Positions 16,428 to 25,127 of a stretch of 64,000 nucleotides of DNA are shown piece by piece. The notes beneath the pieces are model-generated. The model had not been told where the DNA came from. It was given only the letters and a program-made list of their open reading frames with translations, and searched no databases. Position numbers and translations under genes: made by a program. This stretch comes from an uncultured Bacilli bacterium (lineage in GTDB: Bacteria; Bacillota_I; Bacilli_A; RF39; UBA660). Each line of letters starts with the position of its first letter. Position 1 is the first letter of the stretch. The stretch is taken from NCBI GenBank assembly GCA_934183185.1, contig CAKPSO010000004.1, positions 1 to 64,000 on the forward strand. The letters are read 5' to 3'.

Positions 16428-17714
16428 TTATTTTTGTTTATTCTTCTTCTTAGCCATTTTTTTAATAAAGTTACGATATAATGGTACTAACTTAGTAAAT
16501 ACAAAGTACATAAATGGTTTTAATACATAATCAAACTCCCCAACAAATTCAACATAGTTACCACCAAATTTTTTCTTAAATTCATGTAGTCCAAGTAATG
16601 GATTTTCTTTTCTTAAATCCCCAATAGTACCAAATTGGTCATAAGTCTTAATGCCTTTATCATGGTAATAGCGAATATGTGTTTCATAAGTTTTATAATT
16701 AGCATAAGTTTCAGACAATATATTATGATTACCAGCATACAAAACCCAAGCCTTATCACCATATTCAATTATAAAGTGAGCACTAAGAGTTATATTATTA
16801 TCATAATTAGTCTGTGCCATAATATATTTTTCTAAATCACTGTTAATTTTTTCAATTCTTTTTTCTATTTCCATTTTTTTTGTTTTTTCACTCTTACTTA
16901 AATTTTCTTTATTAAGAGTTGCAAGTGTTTTATTTAAATCATCTAATATATTATTTAAATGAAATATAATTTTCTGTAAATCGATAGAACCTAAAAATAT
17001 ATTACATGAATTATCCTGATTCCATATTTCATATAAATTCTTATAATAATCTAAATTATGAGTAACAAAGTCTTTTCTATTTTCTGTTAAAATCATTAGA
17101 TCATAAAAAGTTTTAATATCATTTTCATTACCAACTCTAACTTGTGTAAACAATTCTTCTGCCTTTTTAATTCTTTGCTTAGTAGTTTTGGAAAATGCAT
17201 TTTCTACATCTTCCCAAGGCCTATCCAAAGGTATACGAAAAGTATAACGTGGTTGCATTGTTTCAAAATTCTTAGTAAATCCTAAATGACGATATCCTAA
17301 TTCTAATAAATTATTAATAACAGAATCGTTCTTATCGATAATAACATTTCCACTATTATCTTCCTCATTATAAATAATATCAGGATCTATTTTAATAAAT
17401 ATAGCTTTATGTACTTTAGCATATTTCTTTAACTCATTAGTAAATAGAGATAATAATTCTTTATCATTAAAGTCAATCACATATCCACGTGGTGCATATA
17501 AGTATGATAAACCTAGTGGTAATTTTTTTTCTAATAATAGTGCACTAGCTACTAATTCTCCTTTATCATTTTCTAAACCTACATAGTGAGGAGTTAAATT
17601 TTTTGATTTAAATGCAAATTGCCCCCAGGCATAGCTCTGGAGGAAATGGCTTTTAGGATGACTAAGTACAAATTTTTCATATTTTTCTTTTTCTATATTA
17701 TCAACAAATTTCAT
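16428..17714 (-). CDS. FemABX-like peptidoglycan branch peptidyltransferase (copy 3)
   Basis: 428 aa. SHFLQSYAWGQFAFKSKNL, YLYAPRGYVIDF, SKTTKQRIKKAEELFTQVRVG, a coiled-coil arm at about 240-290, then FGTIGDLRKENPLLGLHEFKKK and GGNYVEFVGEFDY define the family. The C terminus is very basic (KKMAKKKNKQK). It is the first gene of the minus-strand pair with copy 2. Sequence divergence from the other two copies suggests each adds a different position of the bridge, as FemX, FemA and FemB do in staphylococci (inference). Confidence 0.88.
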   Translation of the reverse strand: MKFVDNIEKEKYEKFVLSHPKSHFLQSYAWGQFAFKSKNLTPHYVGLENDKGELVASALLLEKKLPLGLSYLYAPRGYVIDFNDKELLSLFTNELKKYAKVHKAIFIKIDPDIIYNEEDNSGNVIIDKNDSVINNLLELGYRHLGFTKNFETMQPRYTFRIPLDRPWEDVENAFSKTTKQRIKKAEELFTQVRVGNENDIKTFYDLMILTENRKDFVTHNLDYYKNLYEIWNQDNSCNIFLGSIDLQKIIFHLNNILDDLNKTLATLNKENLSKSEKTKKMEIEKRIEKINSDLEKYIMAQTNYDNNITLSAHFIIEYGDKAWVLYAGNHNILSETYANYKTYETHIRYYHDKGIKTYDQFGTIGDLRKENPLLGLHEFKKKFGGNYVEFVGEFDYVLKPFMYFVFTKLVPLYRNFIKKMAKKKNKQK

Positions 17715-17782
17715 ATTATCACCTTCAGTTATTATTATACACTGTTTTCCAAAATATAAAAAGTATAACTGAAGTTAATTAC

Positions 17783-18016
17783 CTACATCATATTATATCC
17801 TTGACTCTGATATGAACTACTATAGTTATTATCGCTATTATTAATTTTATTTTCTAATTTTATTATATGATTATTTAATCTAGTTACTTCCCTTTCTAAC
17901 TGATACATACGATTTTCTAGTCTTTTTATCTCTTGCTCAAAGTTATTGTATAGTGGCATTTGAGCTTGGTTATAATTAGGAAACGGAATGAAACCCATAC
18001 CTGTATTATTATTCAT
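17783..18016 (-). CDS. Small coiled-coil protein
   Basis: 77 aa. The N terminus is Asn/Pro/Phe-rich (GMGFIPFPNYNQAQMPLYNN), the centre (about 27-60) is a heptad coiled coil with the register EIKRLENRMYQLEREVTRLN, and the tail is Ser/Tyr/Gln-rich. The Shine-Dalgarno AGGTG is just upstream on the minus strand. No family is recognised. The composition resembles small spore-coat or structural proteins (weak inference). A 10-bp inverted repeat (17723-17732 with 17765-17774) lies between it and copy 3. Confidence 0.65.
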   Translation of the reverse strand: MNNNTGMGFIPFPNYNQAQMPLYNNFEQEIKRLENRMYQLEREVTRLNNHIIKLENKINNSDNNYSSSYQSQGYNMM

Positions 18017-18073
18017 TAAACATCACCTTTATTTATCTTATTATATGAGTTATAATAAAAATGGTGATAAATT

Positions 18074-18721
18074 ATGCGACTTAGAAATGTCAAAAATAAA
18101 GAAAAAATCATGGCAGAATCTAAATATTTAATAAAAAATCCCGAAGATTACCGTGGAAATTGGAAAAAATACTTTGGTAATAATAATCCTATTCATATAG
18201 AAATAGGTATGGGAAAGGGTAATTTCATTATAGAAAATGCCATAAAAAATCCTGATATAAATTTTATTGGAATTGAGAAATATGATAGCGTAATGGCTAA
18301 AGCTTTACCTAAAATACCAGTTGATATTAAAATTCCTAATTTATGTATGATAAGATTAGATGCTCTAAATATAGAAACTATTTTCAATAAGGAAATAGAT
18401 GTGATATATTTAAACTTTTCAGATCCATGGCCTAAAAATAGGCATGAAGAACGTCGCCTAACGAGTACTAGCTTTCTAAAAAAATATGATAATTTATTTA
18501 AAAAAGATGCAACTATTATTCAGAAAACAGATAATAGATTACTATTTGAATTCTCATTAATTGAATTAAGTAAGTATGGTTATATCTTTGAAAAATTATC
18601 ATTAGACTACCATAATTCTGGTGAAGAAAATATAATTATGACTGAATACGAAAAAAAATTTTCTAGCCAGGGTCAAAATATATACTATTTATATGCAGTA
18701 AAGCCAATGTCTAATAAGTAA
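18074..18721 (+). CDS. trmB: tRNA (guanine-N7-)-methyltransferase
   Basis: 215 aa, usual length. It methylates G46 in the variable loop of tRNAs with S-adenosylmethionine. Start context MRLRNVKNKEKIM, SAM-binding IHIEIGMGKGNFI (about 41-53) and the family signature NFSDPWPKNRHEERRL (about 115-130) are clear, and C-terminal TEYEKKFSSQG is also characteristic. It runs divergently from the small coiled-coil gene. Confidence 0.96.
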   Translation: MRLRNVKNKEKIMAESKYLIKNPEDYRGNWKKYFGNNNPIHIEIGMGKGNFIIENAIKNPDINFIGIEKYDSVMAKALPKIPVDIKIPNLCMIRLDALNIETIFNKEIDVIYLNFSDPWPKNRHEERRLTSTSFLKKYDNLFKKDATIIQKTDNRLLFEFSLIELSKYGYIFEKLSLDYHNSGEENIIMTEYEKKFSSQGQNIYYLYAVKPMSNK

Positions 18722-18786
18722 AAAAAAACTAAAATTATTTCATAAAAGCAAATAATTTGATATAATGATAAAAGAGTAGGTGAAAT

Positions 18787-19440
18787 ATGAGGAAAATATT
18801 AATAATACTTTCTTTACTTACTTTGGTAACAGGATGTTCTATTGTACATATTGAAAATCAAACTTATGAAGAAATAGTAAGTTCAATTCTAGGAGTAAAT
18901 CAAAATTTAAAAAATGTTTCTTTAGAAGGATATTCATACTATCTACCTAAAGGGGTTCTTTTAAAACAAAGCAATTCTTATAATTCAATTTTATATTATA
19001 ATCATAAAAAGATGTATTTATATGTAGATGTGATATCTTATTACCATAAAATAGAAAGTGATTTTGAGGAAGATAAAAATAATTATTTTTCAATGAAAAT
19101 CAATCAGTCTGGTAAACAAGGTTATTTGGAAATAACTAAACTAAAAGATTCATATTTTGTGGAGTTCATGTATCACTATGCTAAGATAGAAGCCGAAGTT
19201 TCAGAAAAAGAGCTTAAAAACACAGTTACAGTCATGGCATACATCTTAAATAATGTTAAGTATAATGATACAATACTAAATACAATAGTAGGGGAAAACT
19301 CATTAGATTATAACGAAGAATCATTTAATATATTTAAACCAAAACGTGAAGACGGAAGTTTCCTTAAATACGAAGATCAATACCAAATAAATACACCAAA
19401 GCCTGATGAAGATAACATTGATATAAAAGAAATAGAATAA
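18787..19440 (+). CDS. Predicted lipoprotein of unknown function
   Basis: 217 aa. The lipoprotein signal is MRKILIILSLLTLVTGC with the lipobox cysteine at 17, so it should be lipid-anchored on the outer face of the membrane. The mature part is mixed alpha/beta (about 30-150) with a charged tail. No named domain is recognised. It starts a run of four closely spaced genes (to 21109) that share envelope features. Confidence 0.72.
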   Translation: MRKILIILSLLTLVTGCSIVHIENQTYEEIVSSILGVNQNLKNVSLEGYSYYLPKGVLLKQSNSYNSILYYNHKKMYLYVDVISYYHKIESDFEEDKNNYFSMKINQSGKQGYLEITKLKDSYFVEFMYHYAKIEAEVSEKELKNTVTVMAYILNNVKYNDTILNTIVGENSLDYNEESFNIFKPKREDGSFLKYEDQYQINTPKPDEDNIDIKEIE

Positions 19441-19454
19441 GAAAGGGGTACAAT

Positions 19455-20381
19455 ATGGGACTTTTAGAAAAACTAAAAAATACTTTCTTTGAAGAAGAAT
19501 ATATAGAAGTAGAGGAAAAACCCATTGCTAAAAAGGTAGAACCAAAATCAAAGAAAATAGTAAAGACCGAAAAGATAGAGAAAGAAGAGAAAAAAGTAGA
19601 ACCAGTAATTGAGGTCGAAAAAGAAGAAAAACTAGCAGAGGTACCAAATTATTCTGATAAGGAATTATTAAAAAAGGATACCAACATTAATTATTATGAT
19701 GAAGATGATTTTGTTGAAGTTAAACCGATTCCTAAAAAAGAAGAACCGGTTAAGGAGCCTACAAAAATATATGGTGAAGATCCTAAAAAGTTATATAGTC
19801 ACATTGAACTAGATAAAGAAGAACATAAACCATATGCGAGTGTTAATTCAAAAGCTGGTTTTAAACCAACTCCAATTATTTCTCCAATCTACGGAATACT
19901 AGATAAAAACTATAAGAAAGAAGAAGTAATAGACAAGAAAGATAAACCAAGTAGTTATGTTTCACGAAAAAATGCTGACTTAGATTTTGTTAGAAATAAA
20001 GCTTTTGGAAGCTTGGATGATGACATAATGATGGATTCATTTAGAGATATAGAACCAACTGAAAAACATGTAGAAAATAAACCTGTTGAAGAAGAACAAG
20101 ACAATGAAAATGAAGATAATCTATTAGTTGATATGACCGATTCAACATCAGCTCCAGCAGTGGATAAAGTCACAATAGCAGATGCTGAGGAATATTTTGA
20201 AGATTTAGGGTTAGAATATAATGTAGACTATAAAGATAGTCGCTATGAAAAAGCTAGTGGTAGAAGAAGCGATAAAAAAAGAGTTGCAGATACTAATAAT
20301 GATGAAGGTGATTCAGCAAATCTAGAAGATAATCTATTTGAATTAATTGATTCAATGTACGAAGATAACGAAAGGAAGTAA
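19455..20381 (+). CDS. Acidic/charged low-complexity protein
   Basis: 308 aa, very rich in Glu, Lys, Asp and Pro, with Lys/Glu/Val repeats at about residues 15-65 and Glu/Asp-rich stretches near 205-230 and at the C terminus. It begins MGLLEKLKNTFFEEEY, an amphipathic start reminiscent of SepF, but no SepF core domain is present. It is probably largely disordered and cytoplasmic. It is 14 bp after the lipoprotein gene. Function unknown. Confidence 0.65.
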   Translation: MGLLEKLKNTFFEEEYIEVEEKPIAKKVEPKSKKIVKTEKIEKEEKKVEPVIEVEKEEKLAEVPNYSDKELLKKDTNINYYDEDDFVEVKPIPKKEEPVKEPTKIYGEDPKKLYSHIELDKEEHKPYASVNSKAGFKPTPIISPIYGILDKNYKKEEVIDKKDKPSSYVSRKNADLDFVRNKAFGSLDDDIMMDSFRDIEPTEKHVENKPVEEEQDNENEDNLLVDMTDSTSAPAVDKVTIADAEEYFEDLGLEYNVDYKDSRYEKASGRRSDKKRVADTNNDEGDSANLEDNLFELIDSMYEDNERK

Positions 20382-20385
20382 GAAT

Positions 20386-20676
20386 ATGGAAAGTTTAATG
20401 GAAGTATTGCCTATAATACTTTATAGTCTAGGAATAGTATTAATAATAGTTTTAATAGTATTAGGAATAAAATTAATACATACTATAGATAAAGCAAATC
20501 TAATATTAGAGGATGTAGAAAAAAAGTCTAAATCATTGAATGGAGTTTTTAATGTAATCGATGGTGTAACAGATACATTATCTGTTCTAAGTGATACATT
20601 AGTAACTAGTATTACTAGAGTTATTGGGAGACTTATTCCCAGAAAAAGAAAAAAGGAGAGAAAAGAAAATGAGTAA
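20386..20676 (+). CDS. Single-pass membrane protein, DUF948-like
   Basis: 96 aa, started at 20386 behind AAAGGAAG. A long hydrophobic N-terminal helix (about 8-30) is followed by an amphipathic helical region and a very basic end (RKRKKERKEN). This matches the small DUF948-type proteins often paired with YtxH proteins, as here. It overlaps the YtxH-like gene by 8 bp. Confidence 0.68.
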   Translation: MESLMEVLPIILYSLGIVLIIVLIVLGIKLIHTIDKANLILEDVEKKSKSLNGVFNVIDGVTDTLSVLSDTLVTSITRVIGRLIPRKRKKERKENE

Positions 20677-21109
20677 AAAAGAAACATGTGCAAAAAAAAG
20701 TGGTGCAGGAAAATTTTTATTAGGAGCAGCAGTAGGTGCAGGTCTTGGAATTCTATTTGCTCCAAAAGCTGGTAGTGAAACAAGACGTGATTTAAAAAAG
20801 AAAATGGATGAATTAGTAAAAAAAGTTAAGGAAATAGATGTAGATGAGGTAAAAGAGCAACTACAAGATAAAATAGCTGAAATAAAATATGAACTAGCTG
20901 ATCTTGACAAAGAGAAAGTTCTTAAAATTGCTAAAAATAAAGCTTCTGATCTAAAACAAAGATGTGAAGAATTAGTTCAACTTGCCGTTGATAAGGGTAC
21001 TCCAGTATTGGAAAATGCAGCCAATGAGGTACGTGAAAAAACTATTGAAGCCGTTAAAGAAATTCTTGATCGCTTAGAAAAAGCAGATAAAAAGGCAAAA
21101 AATAAATAA
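20669..21109 (+). CDS. YtxH-domain protein
   Basis: 146 aa, started at 20669 behind AAAGGAGAG. The N-terminal glycine-rich helix GKFLLGAAVGAGLGILFAPK followed by GSETRRDLKKK is the YtxH signature. The rest is a long charged amphipathic helix. These membrane-associated proteins are linked to stress or envelope functions in Bacillota, with no defined activity. Confidence 0.8.
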   Translation: MSKKETCAKKSGAGKFLLGAAVGAGLGILFAPKAGSETRRDLKKKMDELVKKVKEIDVDEVKEQLQDKIAEIKYELADLDKEKVLKIAKNKASDLKQRCEELVQLAVDKGTPVLENAANEVREKTIEAVKEILDRLEKADKKAKNK

Positions 21110-21111
21110 TA

Positions 21112-21300
21112 ATGCTATATATATCTAATTATGCAGATAAAATACTAGCAAGTTCAAAAATTAAAGTTGATAGAAAAAGAACGGTTGAAAGAGTTGAACC
21201 AATTAGGTTTAATACCCAAAATCAACATAATAAAAGTCAGCATGAACAAAGTTTCAGTGAAGTTTTACATAAAGAGATACAAAAATCTAAAACAAAATAA
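21112..21300 (+). CDS. Small hypothetical protein
   Basis: 62 aa starting 2 bp after the YtxH gene, basic and Gln/Lys-rich (FNTQNQHNKSQHEQSF). No domain or membrane segment. An overlapping frame (21167-21376) is also open, so coding status is uncertain. Tight spacing favours it as the end of the operon. Confidence 0.4.
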   Translation: MLYISNYADKILASSKIKVDRKRTVERVEPIRFNTQNQHNKSQHEQSFSEVLHKEIQKSKTK

Positions 21301-21375
21301 TTGCTTAATTAAAGACAACATGTTAATATATAACTTATATTTAACGATGACCAATTATCAAGTAGGAAATATATA

Positions 21376-21543
21376 AGAAAAAAAGAGAGCTTATGGTTGG
21401 TGAAAATAAGCCTTAGTATATTTCTAAAATACGTAATTGTTAGTTAAAACGGTAGTGCGTTATAGCTTAGAGAGTATAGTTAATACTATAAATTAAGGTG
21501 GTACCACGGTAAATTCGTCCTTAGGATGATTACCGTGTTTTTA
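21376..21543 (+). promoter_or_regulatory. T-box riboswitch (tyrosyl) upstream of tyrS
   Basis: The T-box core AAGGTGGTACCACGG is at 21495-21509. It overlaps a terminator, CACGGTAA (21505-21512) with TTACCGTG (21530-21537) and a T run. Stem I contains GAGAGC and the apical GGTTGGTG/TAAGCC elements around 21382-21411. A TAC at 21430-21432 could be the tyrosine specifier. Uncharged tRNA-Tyr would stabilise the antiterminator and allow tyrS transcription. The specifier placement is my least certain point. Confidence 0.9.
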
Positions 21544-21559
21544 TTTGAGGAGGTAAAAT

Positions 21560-22786
21560 ATGAATTTATATGAAGATTTAAAATGGAGAGGATTAATACA
21601 AGATATAAGTGATGAGTCCTTAATAGAAAAACTAAATAATGGTGGATTAACTTTCTATATAGGTACAGACCCAACTGCTGATTCTATGCATATTGGTCAC
21701 TATTCTTCCTTTCTAATTTCCAAGAGATTAGCTAAAGCTGGACATCACCCTATCCTATTAGTAGGTGGGGCTACAGGACTTATTGGAGATCCTAAACCAA
21801 CAGCTGAAAGGCCAATGATATCAAAAGAAGAAGTTAAACACAATTTTGATGGATTAAAAGCTCAAGCTGAAAAAATATTTGGTTTTGAAGTTGTTAATAA
21901 CTTTGATTGGACTAAAGACATAAACGTAATTGATTTCTTAAGAGATTATGGTAAATATTTTAATGTTAATTACATGCTAGCAAAAGATAAAGTAAAATCA
22001 AGAATGGAAACTGGAATTACATATGCAGAATTCTCATATATGATACTACAGGCCCTAGATTTCTTACATTTATATGAAACTAGAAACTGTACACTACAAG
22101 TAGCAGGATCAGATCAATGGGGTAATATCACTTCAGGAATTGAGTTAATCCGTAAAAAATTAGGTAAAGAGGCTTACGGTATGGTAATGCCACTAGTTAC
22201 CGATTCCAATGGCGTTAAATTTGGTAAAACTGAAGGTAATGCTCTATGGTTAGATGAAGAAAAAACATCATCATATGAATTATATCAGTATCTTATTAAC
22301 CTAGAAGATTCAATGATAATTGAGTATTTGAAAAAACTTACATTCTTATCAAAAGAAGAAATAGAAGAATATGAAAAGAAGAATAAAGAACATCCAGAAT
22401 TACGTGAAGCTCATAAAAGATTGGCTCAAGAAATAATAACTGATCTACATGGAAAAGAATCATATGAAAAAGCACTTGAATTAAGTACAGCCCTATTTAG
22501 TGGTAACGTTAGTAATCTTACTGCTAAAGAAATAGAACAGGTATTTAAACAAATCCCAAAATTTAAGATAGAAAAAGATGAAAATTTACTTGATTTTTTA
22601 GTAAATCATGATATAGTAACAAGTAAACGTGAAGGACGAGAACTATTAAATAGTAATAGCATATCAATTAATGGTGTAAAAACAAATGATTGTGATATGG
22701 TAATTTCCAAAGACAAGGCTATTGAACAAAAATATATTATAGTTAGACGTGGAAAAAAGAAATATTATTTAGGCTTTTACGAATAA
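21560..22786 (+). CDS. tyrS: Tyrosyl-tRNA synthetase
   Basis: 408 aa, class Ic synthetase of normal bacterial length. It charges tRNA-Tyr. HIGH motif in TADSMHIGHYSS, tyrosine pocket residues in YMILQALDFLHLY and GSDQWGNI, and KFGKT (KMSKS-like) near 230. The C-terminal S4-type RNA-binding domain covers about 345-408 (SKREGRELLNSNSISING). The ribosome site GAGGAGG precedes the start, and the T-box upstream couples expression to tyrosine supply. Confidence 0.97.
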   Translation: MNLYEDLKWRGLIQDISDESLIEKLNNGGLTFYIGTDPTADSMHIGHYSSFLISKRLAKAGHHPILLVGGATGLIGDPKPTAERPMISKEEVKHNFDGLKAQAEKIFGFEVVNNFDWTKDINVIDFLRDYGKYFNVNYMLAKDKVKSRMETGITYAEFSYMILQALDFLHLYETRNCTLQVAGSDQWGNITSGIELIRKKLGKEAYGMVMPLVTDSNGVKFGKTEGNALWLDEEKTSSYELYQYLINLEDSMIIEYLKKLTFLSKEEIEEYEKKNKEHPELREAHKRLAQEIITDLHGKESYEKALELSTALFSGNVSNLTAKEIEQVFKQIPKFKIEKDENLLDFLVNHDIVTSKREGRELLNSNSISINGVKTNDCDMVISKDKAIEQKYIIVRRGKKKYYLGFYE

Positions 22787-22809
22787 AATAAATATGAGGT
22801 GAGATATAT

Positions 22810-24543
22810 ATGGCTAAGAATAACACAAATAGAAGTAAAAAAAGTGTAACCACAAAAAATAAAAATATAGTAAATAAAAATATAGAATCAAAGTCAACAT
22901 CAACCTCATTAACCGAAAATAAATCAATTAAAAATAAAAATACTGCTTCTAAAAATAAACAAAGAGCTATAGAAAATTCCAGAAAAGCTAATAAGAAAGA
23001 AATAACAGCTAAGAAAAGGAAAAGGGAAGCAACAAGAGTAATTCCAGTAGATAAGATATTAGAAGCACAACGTCAAGCAGAAAAAAAAGCTAGAGAAAAA
23101 CAAAAACAAGAATTAAAAAATAATGAAAAGATAACATCAAAGCAACCAGAAAAACCTAAATCAGAAAAAAATAAAAAAGAACCAAAGCTAAAATTAAAAG
23201 TCAAAGATTCAACTAAAAAGAATTCAAAAAAAATAAAAAAGAGTAAACCGATACTAACATTCAAGTCTAAAAAAATATATATTGGAATAATGTTAGCATG
23301 TATACTAATATTAATAGTAGAAGGTATTTACTTCTTAATCATAAAACAAAATATAAATAATAAATCAGTCTACTATGATACACTAAATTCCCTAACACTA
23401 GATAAAACTGATATAGTAGCTGTAGGAAGTAGTAATTTCAAAAATAGTAAATATAATGCTTACACCAAGGGCCTAGAAAAAGCTAAATTAGTTAAATATG
23501 ATAAAAATGGCACTATAATATTTGAAAAAATGTACAATGATGGAATTAATTCTACTTACAATGATATTATTGAAGTTAATGACGGTTATGTAGTGGTAGG
23601 AAGCTATGAAAAAGACGAAGAACAAACCAAATCAAATGTAAGGGATGCTTTAATAGTTAAATATGATAAAGATGGAAATATAATATGGAAAAAAACTTTC
23701 ACATCATTATCTAATTCTAAATTCAATAAAGTAGTAGAAGTTGAAGATGGCTATGTAGTAATTGGCCAAAGTATATACGCCGCTATGGAAATGGGTAACT
23801 CTGATCAAGGCGGAGGAGTAATTATAAAATACAGCACTACTGGAGAAGTAATGTGGACTAAATTCCATGGTGGTACTAAATCAGGATCATTTAACGGTGT
23901 CACGATAGTTGATGGTAGTTTCTATGTAGTAGGTAGAGATGGAACTGATTTTGGTAATCTAGTAAAATACTCTAGCGATGGAGAATATGAATGGCATCGC
24001 AATTATCGTTATACTGATACATTAGGCTTATCTGATATTGCCTATGCAGATGGAAAATTATATGCAGTTGGTTCTAAAGAAATATTTGATAAAGAAGTAA
24101 CAGATGACGATGAAAGAAATACTACTAACACTGATGCTTTGTTGATATGCTATAACCTAAATGGTGAAATAGAATTTGAAAAAACATTTGGTGGTAGCAA
24201 TCAAGAACGATATAATTCAATCATGGCTTACCATAATAACTTGTTTGTGATTGGTTCAAGTAATTCCAAAGACTCTGGTCTAAGAATATTCACAGATGGA
24301 ACTGCAACAACAGGTATCCTAGTAAAATATGACCTATCAGGAAGTATAGAGCGTAAAACAACATATGGTGGTAGCAATCAAGATAATCTAACAGATATAG
24401 TAACAGATAATAGTAATCTATACATAACATCATATACTAATAGTAAAGACGGTAATATTATATTAAAAAAAGATAATGGTAAAGATTATCATGGTAGATT
24501 AATAAAAGTTGATTCAAGACTTAGAATACTATTTCTTAAATAA
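22810..24543 (+). CDS. Membrane-anchored protein with extracellular beta-propeller-like repeats
   Basis: 577 aa. Residues 1-150 are Lys/Asn/Ser-rich, low complexity and presumably cytoplasmic. A single membrane helix lies at about 156-178. The outer part (about 185-577) has six or seven repeats of the pattern VKYDKDGxIxWxKxF ... YNDIxExxDGYVVVGSY, each about 50-60 residues, as in PQQ/SBBP-type propellers. The inside-positive N terminus fits a type II orientation. It is 23 bp after tyrS and so likely under the same T-box. Ligand and role unknown. Confidence 0.75.
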   Translation: MAKNNTNRSKKSVTTKNKNIVNKNIESKSTSTSLTENKSIKNKNTASKNKQRAIENSRKANKKEITAKKRKREATRVIPVDKILEAQRQAEKKAREKQKQELKNNEKITSKQPEKPKSEKNKKEPKLKLKVKDSTKKNSKKIKKSKPILTFKSKKIYIGIMLACILILIVEGIYFLIIKQNINNKSVYYDTLNSLTLDKTDIVAVGSSNFKNSKYNAYTKGLEKAKLVKYDKNGTIIFEKMYNDGINSTYNDIIEVNDGYVVVGSYEKDEEQTKSNVRDALIVKYDKDGNIIWKKTFTSLSNSKFNKVVEVEDGYVVIGQSIYAAMEMGNSDQGGGVIIKYSTTGEVMWTKFHGGTKSGSFNGVTIVDGSFYVVGRDGTDFGNLVKYSSDGEYEWHRNYRYTDTLGLSDIAYADGKLYAVGSKEIFDKEVTDDDERNTTNTDALLICYNLNGEIEFEKTFGGSNQERYNSIMAYHNNLFVIGSSNSKDSGLRIFTDGTATTGILVKYDLSGSIERKTTYGGSNQDNLTDIVTDNSNLYITSYTNSKDGNIILKKDNGKDYHGRLIKVDSRLRILFLK

Positions 24544-24560
24544 CTAGTATTATAATAAAG

Positions 24561-24590
24561 GGTAGAAAAAATAATATATTCTACCTTTTT
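24561..24590 (+). terminator. Terminator after the propeller-protein gene
   Basis: GGTAGAA (24561-24567) pairs with TTCTACC (24579-24585), followed by TTTTT. Confidence 0.7.
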
Positions 24591-24637
24591 ATATTGCATG
24601 AAAGCCTTATAGTAAAAGAAAAAATTGAAAAAAATGC

Positions 24638-24667
24638 TTGCTTTTTAAGGATACCCTATGCTATAAT
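24638..24667 (+). promoter_or_regulatory. S10 operon promoter
   Basis: TTGCTT (24638-24643), 18-bp spacer and an extended -10, TGC then TATAAT (24662-24667). It is the only strong promoter seen before rpsJ. Confidence 0.75.
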
Positions 24668-24798
24668 CTTAACTGTGTGGCTGCTTAGATGTGTGAGGTT
24701 GCCGATACGCCAGGTTAAGTTGTTAATTCTTAATTAAGCAAATCGGGTTTTTACACGGAGCAAGTCTATACTAGATATAGGCGAAGGGAGGATTCAAA
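24668..24798 (+). promoter_or_regulatory. Structured leader of the S10 operon
   Basis: About 125 nt of transcribed leader with GC-rich, non-coding segments (GTGAGGTTGCCGATACGCC at about 24692-24710 and TACACGGAGCAAGTC near 24755) and a small CTATA/TATAG hairpin next to the ribosome site. S10 leaders in Bacillota are often autoregulatory ribosomal-protein sites. The binding protein cannot be named from sequence. Confidence 0.5.
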
Positions 24799-25113
24799 AT
24801 GTCAAAGGATAGAGTTCGCATAAGATTAAAAGCATATGATCATAGAATTCTAGATAATGCTGCCAAAAAAATAGTTGAAACTGTTAAAAGATCTGGAGGA
24901 GAAATCAGTGGACCAGTACCACTACCAACAGAAATAGAAAAGTTTACTATTTTAAGAGCTGTTCACAAATATAAAGATAGCCGTGAACAATTTGAAATGC
25001 GTACGCATAAAAGACTTATTGATGTCAAGAACCCAAGCAAGGAAACTATTGATGCATTAGCACATTTAGATTTACCAAGCGGTGTTGATATTCAAATTAA
25101 GGTAGAACAATAA
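24799..25113 (+). CDS. rpsJ: Small-subunit ribosomal protein S10
   Basis: 104 aa, complete. It sits in the 30S head and also acts as NusE in antitermination. [44 protein letters not shown] and [12 protein letters not shown] are diagnostic. First gene of the ribosomal super-operon, with AAGGGAGG upstream. Confidence 0.99.
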   Translation: MSKDRVRIRLKAYDHRILDNAAKKIVETVKRSGGEISGPVPLPTEIEKFTILRAVHKYKDSREQFEMRTHKRLIDVKNPSKETIDALAHLDLPSGVDIQIKVEQ

Positions 25114-25127
25114 TAGGAGGAAAAGTT

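Noticed and set aside
17723..17774. 10-bp inverted repeat before FemABX copy 3
   Set aside because: Arms are 32 bp apart and there is no T run. It could be a weak terminator or operator, but evidence is too thin for a separate feature.
20421..20910. Two minus-strand open frames opposite the DUF948/YtxH genes
   Set aside because: They lack ribosome sites and are low-complexity antisense of Lys/Glu-rich coding sequence.
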